A stretch of 37,210 nt of DNA from NCBI GenBank assembly GCA_027036735.1, contig JALWDU010000048.1, positions 1 to 37,210 on the forward strand, read 5' to 3'. This DNA comes from Aquificales bacterium. Lineage in GTDB: Bacteria; Aquificota; Aquificia; Aquificales; QOAS01. Of the stretch, positions 9,897 through 20,278 are shown in pieces; position 1 is the stretch's first letter; each line of letters opens with the position of its first letter. Both the position numbers and the translations under genes were made by a program. The notes under the pieces are model-generated. The model did not search any database. It had not been told where the DNA came from and saw only the letters and a list, made by a program, of their open reading frames with translations.

Positions 9897-10969
9897 CGGT
9901 CTAAAACCCCCTTATAGCACTCCAAAATGCGGTTCGATATCGAAATTAAATCCCCCTTCGGGGTAGGGGGATTCCTCAACAACCTCAAGGCTGTTTGGGT
10001 AAACTCTTTTTCGTCCCTTACGGGGAAAGCCAATCCCAAACTTTCCAAAATTTGGACTAAGTCTTTAAACTTCCCTATGTGGGTGCCGAACATAACCGGT
10101 TTCCCGAAGTAGGCGGGTTCCAAAAGGTTGTGTCCCCCTATCGGAACGAGGCTTCCCCCCACAAAGGAGACCGTCGAAAGTCTATAAAAGTGGAGTAGCT
10201 CCCCGAGAGTATCGACGACCAAAATGTCACCTTTAAAGGTTTCTCCCACTTCGCTCCTCAAAGAGGTTTCGAGATTGGGATGGATTTTCCTCGCGAGGTT
10301 ATAGACCTCTAAAGCCCTCGACGGGTGGCGCGGTGCCAGTACCAAAACCGTGTCGGGTAGCTCCCTTTTGATTCTCCCAAAGGCGGATAGGATTATCTCC
10401 TCCTCCCCTTTGTGGGTGCTTCCCGCCACCAGAACCCTTTTGTGGGACGGAAAAGAAATATTCGACCCCTTGAGGTTTGGTTTGAAAACAGCCTTCAAAT
10501 TCCCGCAGACCACCAGCTTTTCACGGGGAACGCCCAGCTCCCCGAAGCGTTCGGCGGTTTCTCTATCCTTGCAGACAATAGCGTCGAAACGGGAAAGGAG
10601 CGGTTGATATATCCCCTTTAGGGCTTTGAGCAGTTTATAACTCCTCCTTCCCAAACGCGCGTTTATCAGGAGCTTTGTCGGAACCTTTGCCCCCAAAAGG
10701 GAGGGGTATCGGTCGCTCTCCACCAAAAGGAGGACGTCGGGTTTGTATCTCCTCACAAAGAGTTTTACCGAAAATCCCAAGAGCAGTCCCGAAATGGGGA
10801 GGTGCAGGTATCTATCCGCCAGGGATTGTTTTCCCATAAATTCCTCCGCCCGGGGAGAGGAGTAGGTAACCACCAAACGGTGTCCCCTTTCCTTCAAATA
10901 CTCGAGGAGGGGTTTTGCGGTTACATACTCACCCACGCTGGGGGTGTGAACCCATACGACCGACATCAA
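9884..10969 (-). CDS. waaA: 3-deoxy-D-manno-octulosonic acid transferase
   Basis: 361 aa; VWVHTPSVGEYVTAKPLLEYL, VVTYSSPRAEEF, VAGSTHKGEEEIIL, VLAPRHPSRA, SFVGGSLVPIGGHNLLEPAYFGKPVMFGTH. Confidence 0.93.
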   Translation of the reverse strand: MMSVVWVHTPSVGEYVTAKPLLEYLKERGHRLVVTYSSPRAEEFMGKQSLADRYLHLPISGLLLGFSVKLFVRRYKPDVLLLVESDRYPSLLGAKVPTKLLINARLGRRSYKLLKALKGIYQPLLSRFDAIVCKDRETAERFGELGVPREKLVVCGNLKAVFKPNLKGSNISFPSHKRVLVAGSTHKGEEEIILSAFGRIKRELPDTVLVLAPRHPSRALEVYNLARKIHPNLETSLRSEVGETFKGDILVVDTLGELLHFYRLSTVSFVGGSLVPIGGHNLLEPAYFGKPVMFGTHIGKFKDLVQILESLGLAFPVRDEKEFTQTALRLLRNPPTPKGDLISISNRILECYKGVLDRWIG

Positions 10970-10999
10970 AGGGGAAAGGATATCCCCCCGAAGGGGGTG

Positions 11000-12703
11000 T
11001 TAACGGAATAGACCGAAGGAAGGAAGTCTGTAGTATCTCGAAAAGACCCTGTAGGATTCGCGGAGTATCAATAACGCCAATAGGAGCAGAACGAACGCCA
11101 CCCCCGAAAGGGTATATTTCCCGTCGAGGGCAAACTTAACGGTTTGGAATATCAGAATGGAGACCGTTGTAAGGGTCATAAACACCGCAGGAATGGCGGT
11201 ATATTTGGTCGGTTTGCGAATGCCGATGAGGTAGGCGGTCAAAACTATCAGGGTAAGCGCGGCTATGAGCTGGTTGGCGCTACCGAACACAGGCCAGATA
11301 ATAGTCCAGGCATTGGTGAGAGCGAAGAAGGTGCCTATAAGTATCCCCGCCAGGGATGCGATGTACTTGTTCCTAATACCGGTTAGGTCGGTAAAGATTA
11401 GTCGGTTGATACGGCTCGCACTGTCGAGGGTGGTCATAACGAAGGCGTTTAGCATCATCATTCCGAAAAAGGAGGCTACCGCAAAGCCTATAAAGGGCAA
11501 CCCCTGGGCGACCAGCTCTCCGTAGCCGTATCCGAAGGCGAGAATGGGCGACTGCTTGAGCAGGTCTTGGAAAACAAAACCCTCAACCCCTTGGGGTTTC
11601 GAAAGCCAGTAGAGACCCGCCGTAACCGAGAGCAGGGCGACAAGTGCCAATAAGCTTTCGAGAAGCATACCGCCGAAACCCACCAGTTTCGCGTCGCTCT
11701 CCTTATCCAACTGCTTGGAGGTTGTTCCCGACGCCACGAGGGAGTGAAAACCGCTTATCGCACCGCAGGCGATTATAACGAACATAAAAGGCCAAAGCGG
11801 TTTGTCGGTTAAATGTAAGCCCGCCAAAGCGGGGGCTTTTAGGGTTGCACCCGCCAAAAGTGCACCGAAAACGCCCAGTAGCAACCCGAAAATCAGTTGG
11901 AAGGTTGCCAAAAAGTCCCTCGGTTGGAGCAAAACCCAGACGGGGGTTACCGAGGCTATAAAGGCGTAGGCGAGTAGTAGAAGCGTCCAGGCGGCAAAGG
12001 GGCTAAGACCCAAAGAGGGTAAGGTTATGGAAACCCAATAATCGTGGTTGGGTGTGTAGGGGACACCGATGGTGATGGGAATTTTGTAACCCAACCACAG
12101 GAGGGCGAGGAGGGAGAAAAACCCTATAAAGGCGGCTAACCAAACGTTGACCCCGAAGCGGTAAATGAGGGTTCCGACGAAAATGGCGACCAAAATAAGT
12201 CCGAAACTCGGGAGAACGAGTTCCGGTTGTTTGATAAAGGTTTTCGCCGTAACCACCGCAAAAACGCCAACGACGAGGGAGAGGGCTATAAAGAGAAAGA
12301 CCGAAAATAGATTTTTGGCGAGGGGCGAGATACTCTTTTCGGCGATTTTTACTATCGAAGCCCCCCTCTCCCTTACCGAGCTTACCAGTGCCAGGTAGTC
12401 GTGAACAGCCCCCATAAATATACCGCCGAAAACAATCCACAGAAAGGCGGGTAACCAACCGTATAAACTCGCCGCCAAGATGGGACCGATGATGGGACCC
12501 GCACCCGCTATAGACGCAAAGTGGTGTCCGAGCAAAACCCACTTATTGGCGGGAACGTAGTCCAGCCCGTCAAACTTCTCGTGGGCGGGGGTCGGTCTGT
12601 TGTCGTCGGGCTCCGCAATTTTCCGCTCTATAAGTCCCCCGTAAAACTTGTAGCCGAGAAATAGGGCTATTAAACCGAAAAGTATTAGGAGCGTGGTGTT
12701 CAT
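11000..12703 (-). CDS. cstA: Carbon starvation protein A (peptide/pyruvate transporter family)
   Basis: Start at MNTTLLILFGLIALFLGYKFYGG; VLLGHHFASIAGAGPIIGPILAA, FVIIACGAISGFHSLVASGTTSKQL, LTLIVLTAYLI. Confidence 0.95.
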   Translation of the reverse strand: MNTTLLILFGLIALFLGYKFYGGLIERKIAEPDDNRPTPAHEKFDGLDYVPANKWVLLGHHFASIAGAGPIIGPILAASLYGWLPAFLWIVFGGIFMGAVHDYLALVSSVRERGASIVKIAEKSISPLAKNLFSVFLFIALSLVVGVFAVVTAKTFIKQPELVLPSFGLILVAIFVGTLIYRFGVNVWLAAFIGFFSLLALLWLGYKIPITIGVPYTPNHDYWVSITLPSLGLSPFAAWTLLLLAYAFIASVTPVWVLLQPRDFLATFQLIFGLLLGVFGALLAGATLKAPALAGLHLTDKPLWPFMFVIIACGAISGFHSLVASGTTSKQLDKESDAKLVGFGGMLLESLLALVALLSVTAGLYWLSKPQGVEGFVFQDLLKQSPILAFGYGYGELVAQGLPFIGFAVASFFGMMMLNAFVMTTLDSASRINRLIFTDLTGIRNKYIASLAGILIGTFFALTNAWTIIWPVFGSANQLIAALTLIVLTAYLIGIRKPTKYTAIPAVFMTLTTVSILIFQTVKFALDGKYTLSGVAFVLLLLALLILRESYRVFSRYYRLPSFGLFR

Positions 12704-12807
12704 AAAGATTTTAGGATAAGTGGGTGAAGGTTGCGAATTAATAGTCGCCGAAAAGCCCAATTGGAAATTAATTTCCTTTTGGAAACTATATTTGATTGAG
12801 GAGGGAA

Positions 12808-13842
12808 ATGATAGAGGAAAGGATAGATTTGGGAAGCTTTGACGAAAAGTTTTTCGCGATTGTGGGAAGGGCGGACGAAAACCTCAAATTTTTCGCCGAC
12901 CTCTTCGGTGTAAAGGTTATAGCCCGCGGAACGGAGGTTATAGTGAAGGGAGACCCCGATAAGGTCAAAAAATTCACATCCTTCCTCCGGAAGATGCTTA
13001 AGGAGGTTCCCAAAAGACATCTAAACGCCGCACAGGTTAGGGAAGAGGCAAAAAAATACCTCCGCGAGTTGGAGGAAATCGAACAACCGACGCGCGGAGA
13101 TGGGAAAGAGGGGGAAACTCAGGAGGGAGAAGAGGTTATACTCGTCACCCACCGCAAGAAGGCTATAGTTCCCAAAACGCCTTCCCAGAAAGCCTATATA
13201 AAGGCTATAAAGGAGAACGATATCGTTTTCGGTATAGGTCCCGCCGGAACGGGTAAAACCTACCTGGCGATGGCTATGGCGCTCAAATACCTAAAGGACA
13301 ACAAAATTTCCAAAATCATCCTGACCCGTCCGGCGGTGGAGGCGGGTGAGAAGTTGGGGTTCCTCCCCGGTTCCATAGCGGAGAAGGTTCACCCCTACCT
13401 AACCCCCCTATACGACGCACTATACGATATGGTGGATTTCGATAAGGCTAACTACCTCCTCGAAAAGGGGGTTATAGAAATAGCGCCCCTAGCCTTCATG
13501 AGGGGTAGAACCCTCAACGATGCCTTTATCATTTTGGACGAAGCTCAAAACACCACGCGGGAACAGATGAAGATGTTCCTAACCCGTATTGGGTTCGGTT
13601 CGAAGGCGGTCATCACCGGAGACGTGACGCAGATAGACCTCCCCAAAAAGAGAGATTCCGGTCTTATTGACGCCATGAGGGTGCTAAAGGGTATAGAGGG
13701 AATAGGCTTTGTCGAGTTCCGTAAGGAAGACGTGGTTAGACACCCTATAGTGCAGAAAATAATACAGGCTTACGAACGCTTTGAGGAACGGAAAGAGGGT
13801 AATGCGACATCGGAAGGGGAAAAAGAGGAAGGGTCTGGTTGA
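12808..13842 (+). CDS. phoH: PhoH family ATPase
   Basis: PKTPSQKAYIKAIKENDIVFGIGPAGTGKTYLAMAMAL, LTRPAVEAGEKLGFLPGSIAEKVHPYLTPLYDAL, ILDEAQNTTREQMKMFLTRIGFGSKAVITGD. Start at ATG 12808 after GAGGAGG. Confidence 0.96.
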   Translation: MIEERIDLGSFDEKFFAIVGRADENLKFFADLFGVKVIARGTEVIVKGDPDKVKKFTSFLRKMLKEVPKRHLNAAQVREEAKKYLRELEEIEQPTRGDGKEGETQEGEEVILVTHRKKAIVPKTPSQKAYIKAIKENDIVFGIGPAGTGKTYLAMAMALKYLKDNKISKIILTRPAVEAGEKLGFLPGSIAEKVHPYLTPLYDALYDMVDFDKANYLLEKGVIEIAPLAFMRGRTLNDAFIILDEAQNTTREQMKMFLTRIGFGSKAVITGDVTQIDLPKKRDSGLIDAMRVLKGIEGIGFVEFRKEDVVRHPIVQKIIQAYERFEERKEGNATSEGEKEEGSG

Positions 13843-15208
13843 AAAACTCCTTTCCCCCTATTGGTTTCAGGTTTTTCTTTTTTCCATCACTTGGTCTGTG
13901 TTTATTTCCCTCCAATTGGAGAAACCGGAACTCATTCCCCCCCTCTTGGCGGTTCTCTCGGTCTCCTTAACCCTTTTGCGGAGGGGTTTGGGTGAGTTCC
14001 CCTTTAAGGATAATCCCACCTACGCAACCCTAAACGGCATATTTACCCTTTTAATAGGTATCGCAACTTTCCTCAAGTGGAGAGACCCCCTGTGTTTGGG
14101 CGAATACGCCGACGCCTACTACCTCATATTTGTGGGTTCCTCGGTCGGTATACTCTCCAAAGCTTTCGTCCGCAGGGGGGGAATTGGCAATATCCTACTT
14201 TTGTCCGGGATTACCCTCCTGCTCGCATCCCCAAATATTTTCATTCTTGTCGGTTTCTTACTCGGGAATTTTGTCGCCGCAGATATCTACGGACACCGCA
14301 GGGATACGCCATCCATTCTGAAGGCGGCGCTGGTGGGAAATGGGATATTTACAGCCGTTGCGACCGGGTATTGGATAGAGGTAGCCCCCAAAGGGTTGTG
14401 GAAACTTCTCTACATATATCCCCTCTCCGTTATATCGGTTATCTTCCACATATTCGGTTTGCAAAAGCTTATAGACCTCCTCCCCTTTATGTACAGCGAC
14501 GAAAAACTGGAGAAATTGGCAAACCTCTCCAACCCGCTATTGGAGGAGATGATGATAAGGGCACCGGGAACTTACCACCATTCGGTTATGGTAGCCCTCC
14601 TCGCCGAGACTATAGCCCGCAAATTGGGTGCCGATGCGTTGCTAACCCGTGTGGGGGCTATGTTCCACGATATCGGAAAAATGGTTAACCCTCTCTACTT
14701 TATAGAGAATGCCAACGGCAAAAACTATCACGAAGGGTTAAAACCGGAAGTCAGCGCCTCCATTATTAAAAGCCATGTTGAAGAGGGAATAGCTTTAGCG
14801 AGAAAGTATAACCTTCCCGAGGAGATAGTCTCCTTTATTCCCGAGCATCAAGGCACTAAATTAATAGGCTTCTTCTACCACAAAGCCTTGGAGGAGAACC
14901 CGAATGTAGATGAAAGTAAGTTTCGCTATGGGGGACCCATTCCCCAAAGCAAAGAGACAGCTATCGTTATGATAGCGGATACCGTCGAGGCGATGGTGAG
15001 GGCGTTAAAAAATCCGACCAAAGAGGATATTAGGAAGACCGTTAAGAAAGCAATAGAAAACCTCCTCGAAGAGGAACAGCTAAAGGATTCCCACCTTTCG
15101 ATGGAAGAGTTGAAAAAAATAGAGGAACTTTTAACGGAACTGCTGATATCCTACTACCACAAAAGGGTTAAGTATCCCGAAAAGACCCCACGGGAACGGA
15201 AGGTATAA
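13802..15208 (+). CDS. pgpH: PgpH-like HD-domain membrane phosphohydrolase (7TM-HD)
   Basis: N-terminal TM region followed by IRAPGTYHHSVMVALLAETIARKLGADALLTRVGAMFHDIGKMVNPLYFIEN and EHQGTKLIGFFYHKA. Overlaps the end of phoH by about 41 nt if ATG 13802 is used. Confidence 0.88.
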   Translation: MRHRKGKKRKGLVEKLLSPYWFQVFLFSITWSVFISLQLEKPELIPPLLAVLSVSLTLLRRGLGEFPFKDNPTYATLNGIFTLLIGIATFLKWRDPLCLGEYADAYYLIFVGSSVGILSKAFVRRGGIGNILLLSGITLLLASPNIFILVGFLLGNFVAADIYGHRRDTPSILKAALVGNGIFTAVATGYWIEVAPKGLWKLLYIYPLSVISVIFHIFGLQKLIDLLPFMYSDEKLEKLANLSNPLLEEMMIRAPGTYHHSVMVALLAETIARKLGADALLTRVGAMFHDIGKMVNPLYFIENANGKNYHEGLKPEVSASIIKSHVEEGIALARKYNLPEEIVSFIPEHQGTKLIGFFYHKALEENPNVDESKFRYGGPIPQSKETAIVMIADTVEAMVRALKNPTKEDIRKTVKKAIENLLEEEQLKDSHLSMEELKKIEELLTELLISYYHKRVKYPEKTPRERKV

Positions 15209-16111
15209 TTGCAACCTTTAATGGTTAAACTTCAAAAGTCCATTCCATTTATGGATTTCCGACTTAAAGCCTATATCTTATCCCTCGTTTTGGTTTTGGG
15301 AAGTTTGCTTTTGATACAATTTCGGGGTTTAAATCTCGGTCTCGACTTTACGGGTGGGTACGTAATAGAAATAGCTCCCCCCAAACCGGTCGATGAGACA
15401 AAAGTCGAGGAACTATTAAAGGAACACGGATTTAAGAGTTTCCTCGTTCAGGAAACCAAGAACGGGCACATTATAGTGAAGGTGCGTTTAGACCAACCGG
15501 CGAAGGAAATAGAACAGTTTTTGCTAAAGCACTTTAAAAATGCAAAATTGGTTCGCTTCGAGATGATAGGGGCGGTCTTTAGCTCCGAGCTCAAACAGAA
15601 GGCTATATACGCCGTTTTAACCGCCCTTCTACTCATTTCCATTTATCTCGGCTTTAGATTTAAAACCGTTTGGGCGATTACGGCTCTGCTCGCTCTCTTT
15701 CACGACGTTATAGTTACCCTTGGGGCTTACTCTCTAACCTTTAGGGAGGTCAACCTCGAGGTAATGGGAGCGCTTCTAACCGTGGCGGGCTATTCCGTAA
15801 CCGATACCGTTGTAGTTTTCGACCGCATTAGGGAAAACCTGAAGATGAGACCGGCTACCCCTCTCAAGGAGATTATCAATATCTCGATAAACGAAACCCT
15901 TTCGAGGACTTTAATGACCTCGCTAACAACCTTTGCGGTAGCCTTTGTCCTATACCTCTTCGGAGGCGAAATGTTGTCGAATATAGCCTTCGCCTTTTTG
16001 GTCGGTATAGTTGTGGGAACCTACTCCTCCATTTTTGTGGCTTCTGCCCTTCTCTTGGATATTACAAACCTCTTCTCGAAAGGGGCTAAGGGAGGGGTTA
16101 GAGCAGCTTAG
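15209..16111 (+). CDS. secF: Protein translocase subunit SecF
   Basis: RGLNLGLDFTGGYVIEI, IGAVFSSELKQKAIYAVLTALLLISIYLGFRFKTVWAITALLALFHDV, TVAGYSVTDTVVVFDRIREN. TTG start at 15209, or ATG at 15221. Confidence 0.95.
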   Translation: MQPLMVKLQKSIPFMDFRLKAYILSLVLVLGSLLLIQFRGLNLGLDFTGGYVIEIAPPKPVDETKVEELLKEHGFKSFLVQETKNGHIIVKVRLDQPAKEIEQFLLKHFKNAKLVRFEMIGAVFSSELKQKAIYAVLTALLLISIYLGFRFKTVWAITALLALFHDVIVTLGAYSLTFREVNLEVMGALLTVAGYSVTDTVVVFDRIRENLKMRPATPLKEIINISINETLSRTLMTSLTTFAVAFVLYLFGGEMLSNIAFAFLVGIVVGTYSSIFVASALLLDITNLFSKGAKGGVRAA

Positions 16112-16454
16112 CCAGCTCCTCCGCCGCCTTTCTAATTTCCAGGTAGAGCAGACCCAGTTTTGCGCCAGCCCCCGCCATAACGGTGAGAACAGCTTCTTCC
16201 CCTATTCCGGTCACTATAACGTAACCTTTCTCCGATTTAACGGTAATCTGTTCAAGATTACCCTTTTCCAGTTCGAAGACAGCCCTTTCACCGAGCGATA
16301 GGATTGCCGCGGACATTGCGGCGAGTCGCTCTTCGGACATGCCGGCGGGCAAAACGGCTTCCACGGGCAAACCGTCAACGGTGGTCAAAACCGCACCTTC
16401 CAAGTCGGCATCCCTTACCAGTTTTTCCAATACAGCCCTGAATTTGGTAGCCAC
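16098..16454 (-). CDS. Roadblock/LC7 domain protein
   Basis: 118 aa, GTG start; LEGAVLTTVDGLPVEAVLPAGMSEERLAAMSAAILSLGERAVFELEKGNLEQITVKSEKGYVIVTGIGEEAVLTVMA; GGAGG upstream. Confidence 0.88.
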   Translation of the reverse strand: MATKFRAVLEKLVRDADLEGAVLTTVDGLPVEAVLPAGMSEERLAAMSAAILSLGERAVFELEKGNLEQITVKSEKGYVIVTGIGEEAVLTVMAGAGAKLGLLYLEIRKAAEELAKLL

Positions 16455-16564
16455 CTTTCAATCCTCCTTTGCTTTGATTTAATTGTGCACTTAAGTGGAT
16501 ATGATATACAACACCAATTTGGAATTGACAACCGCGGAGGGCGTAAAACCTAACTTAAAATCTT

Positions 16565-16795
16565 ATGCAGGATATAGCAAAGTTCTTTATCCTTCTGGGG
16601 GTTCTGTTTTTCTCTGTAGGTCTGCTCCTGTGGGTTTTCGGAAAATTCCTTCCCTTCCTGGGACACCTTCCGGGGGATATAGAGATTAAGAGGGATAACT
16701 TTTCGCTCTACATACCTTTGGGGAGCTCCCTACTTATAAGCCTAATCCTCACACTGGTGCTGAACCTAATCCTATGGTTGGTGAATAGAAACTAA
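16565..16795 (+). CDS. DUF2905 family small membrane protein
   Basis: 76 aa; two TM helices around GHLPGDIEIKRDNFSLYIPLGSSLLISL. Confidence 0.85.
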   Translation: MQDIAKFFILLGVLFFSVGLLLWVFGKFLPFLGHLPGDIEIKRDNFSLYIPLGSSLLISLILTLVLNLILWLVNRN

Positions 16796-16879
16796 ATTTC
16801 CCACCTTTGACAAGGCTCATTTTTATTCCCCTTTTGTGGGGTTAACTTAAAAGACAACACCACTTAAGGAGGTAGGGCG

Positions 16880-17287
16880 ATGCCCAAAATAAACAGGTAT
16901 AGCGAACTAATCCAAACCGCAAAAACCGAAGCAAAGGTTGATTACGTTGACAGGCACTCCCCCTTCGTTTACGTAGAGGGTGAAGCCGTAAAGGGTCAAA
17001 AGCTCAAAGTAAAGGTTAAGGTTGGAAAGGATTACGCCCACCCCATGGACCACGACCACTATATCGCCTTCGTTCAGCTCTGGGACGGCGATACTCTGCT
17101 CGGACATGTTCAAATCCAACCCGAAATGCTCGGAAATCAAAAAGACCAGGTTGAAGTCGACTTTTACATAGTCCCCATGAAGAAAAAACTCAAACTCCAC
17201 GCCATGTCCTACTGCACCAAACACGGTCTTTGGGAAAGCGACGTTGTAGAGGTTGACGTCAAAGAACCCGAAACCGCAAACGCTTAA
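16880..17287 (+). CDS. Superoxide reductase (class II, neelaredoxin-like)
   Basis: 135 aa; candidate metal ligands in DRHSPF, AHPMDHDHYI and SYCTKHGLWESD; AAGGAGG upstream of ATG. Confidence 0.87.
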   Translation: MPKINRYSELIQTAKTEAKVDYVDRHSPFVYVEGEAVKGQKLKVKVKVGKDYAHPMDHDHYIAFVQLWDGDTLLGHVQIQPEMLGNQKDQVEVDFYIVPMKKKLKLHAMSYCTKHGLWESDVVEVDVKEPETANA

Positions 17288-17322
17288 TTAGTTCTTTCTA
17301 ACCTTTTTGAAAGCCTTTTTAC

Positions 17323-17350
17323 TTGCCTTTTTCCTTAAAACTTCTATAAT
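17323..17350 (+). promoter_or_regulatory. Predicted sigma70-type promoter TTGCCT-N16-TATAAT
   Basis: -35 at 17323-17328, -10 at 17345-17350, 9 nt before the ATG at 17360. Confidence 0.55.
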
Positions 17351-17359
17351 CCCCGAGGT

Positions 17360-18079
17360 ATGATGATGTGGAACCAAAATCCCCAACAGGTGGCTGCGGC
17401 GGTTAAGCAGTCGCTCTTTGTTAGGACTATGAACTACACCGCCCTTTGGACGGTTCTATACGGGCTTTTCGTCGCCCTTTTGGTCGGCACCGGATTGGAT
17501 AGGGTTTTCGCCAATCCGGTTATCTCCATCATCTTAGCCTTAGCCGTAATGGGCGGTAGCTTTCTGGTTAGAGACCCCCTTCAGGCTTCCAAAGGTTTAT
17601 TAATCGGCTACGGAGTTTTTACATCGTTTGCGTTGGCGGCAATAAGTGCATTTTTTATTCACTTGGTAGCCTACTACAACAGCGGAATTCTAATAGGGGC
17701 GTTGGTTACCACCTTCCTAATCGGTGGGGCAACCGTCTACGCCGCCAGGACGGTAAACATCTCGCAGGATAAGACTCAAGCCGCCGTTAAATTCCTAATC
17801 ATCGTTGGACTGGCCGCATTCGTTGCGAGCATCGTAAACATCTTCCTAAAATCGGGAATCCTCGGTTTGATAATAGCTATTGTCTTCCTCGTGTGGTCGG
17901 TGGCGGCACTTTTTATAACGCTAAACCAATTGGACCAAATAGAGGAAATGGTAGGTTCCGACCCCGAGATTCTCGACCGCCTAGCCCTTTGGGAGTCAGT
18001 GAGCGTATTTATTCTCTTTTACAACATCTTTATCAGCCTATTGGAAATCCTTCTCTCCCTTTTGGGGAACGAGGAGTAA
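17360..18079 (+). CDS. Bax inhibitor-1 (YccA/BI-1) family membrane protein
   Basis: 239 aa, about seven TM helices; QSLFVRTMNYTALWTVLYGLFVALLVG, GGATVYAARTVNISQDKT. Confidence 0.8.
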   Translation: MMMWNQNPQQVAAAVKQSLFVRTMNYTALWTVLYGLFVALLVGTGLDRVFANPVISIILALAVMGGSFLVRDPLQASKGLLIGYGVFTSFALAAISAFFIHLVAYYNSGILIGALVTTFLIGGATVYAARTVNISQDKTQAAVKFLIIVGLAAFVASIVNIFLKSGILGLIIAIVFLVWSVAALFITLNQLDQIEEMVGSDPEILDRLALWESVSVFILFYNIFISLLEILLSLLGNEE

Positions 18080-18091
18080 TCCTTTCCCTTC

Positions 18092-18119
18092 TTGACATCC
18101 CTTTTTATATTGCTACAAT
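18092..18119 (+). promoter_or_regulatory. Predicted sigma70-type promoter TTGACA-N16-TACAAT
   Basis: -35 at 18092-18097, -10 at 18114-18119, 8 nt before an ATG at 18128. Confidence 0.6.
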
Positions 18120-18127
18120 TGAAAAGT

Positions 18128-18238
18128 ATGCTGGGAGCGGTAATCGTAACCGTAGTAATGGGAATCCTCATCGGCGGTCTGACCATTGCCCTCTGGAAGC
18201 TGGGAACCGAAGAACCCGCCCACGTAAAAAACAGATAA
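18128..18238 (+). CDS. Small single-pass membrane protein (36 aa), below ORF-track cutoff
   Basis: MLGAVIVTVVMGILIGGLTIALWKLGTEEPAHVKNR*; single hydrophobic helix; immediately downstream of a promoter-like element. Confidence 0.55.
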   Translation: MLGAVIVTVVMGILIGGLTIALWKLGTEEPAHVKNR

Positions 18239-18281
18239 CAAACCTCTCATTATCCCGTCTACTTCCGTTTAAAATATTTAA

Positions 18282-19886
<1,605 letters not shown>

Positions 19887-19945
19887 TTCCCCTTTTAGGT
19901 CTTTTTTCATTTTTCCTTTCGGAGTTTCCCCTAATCTTTAATCCC

Positions 19946-20161
19946 ATGGAAGAAAAACGCAATTACGAAGACCCCTATGGGAATTTGGAAAAATGCGAAG
20001 ACCCTAACGCGGAGTGCTTTAAATGCGGCTCAAAAGAGGACTTATACAGAGACCCCTATATAGACGGTTTATGCTTTTGCAAAAACTGTTGGGAGGAAAG
20101 ACTTATAACGGAAAAACTCACCGAACTGGGAATGGAGGAGGAAATTCCCTTTGACGAATAA
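19946..20161 (+). CDS. Small zinc-ribbon-like protein (two CxxC pairs)
   Basis: 71 aa; ECFKCGSKEDLYRDPYIDGLCFCKNCWEE. Confidence 0.6.
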   Translation: MEEKRNYEDPYGNLEKCEDPNAECFKCGSKEDLYRDPYIDGLCFCKNCWEERLITEKLTELGMEEEIPFDE

Positions 20162-20278
20162 CTACTTTTCGTCCTCCATAAACTGCTTTTCGATTTTTAT
20201 AAACTTGTAGAGTCCGTAGATAAAAAATCCCATCATTAAGAGTATTAGAACCGAAGCGAAAAGTTCGTAGACATTCAT
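20162..20278 (-). CDS. Small single-pass membrane protein (38 aa), below ORF-track cutoff
   Basis: MNVYELFASVLILLMMGFFIYGLYKFIKIEKQFMEDEK*; its ATG overlaps the upstream ORF's TGA (ATGA). Confidence 0.55.
   Translation of the reverse strand: MNVYELFASVLILLMMGFFIYGLYKFIKIEKQFMEDEK

Noticed and set aside
11817-11840. Terminator-like hairpin AGCCCGC-CAAA-GCGGGGGCTTTT
   Set aside because: Lies inside the cstA reading frame in a segment encoding ordinary sequence (KAPALAGL); most likely chance.
12003-12542. 179-aa minus-strand ORF within cstA
   Set aside because: Same-strand alternative frame of cstA; Arg-rich shadow ORF.
14077-14688. 203-aa plus-strand ORF within pgpH
   Set aside because: Alternative frame of the pgpH-like gene, Arg/Pro-rich with no domain signal.
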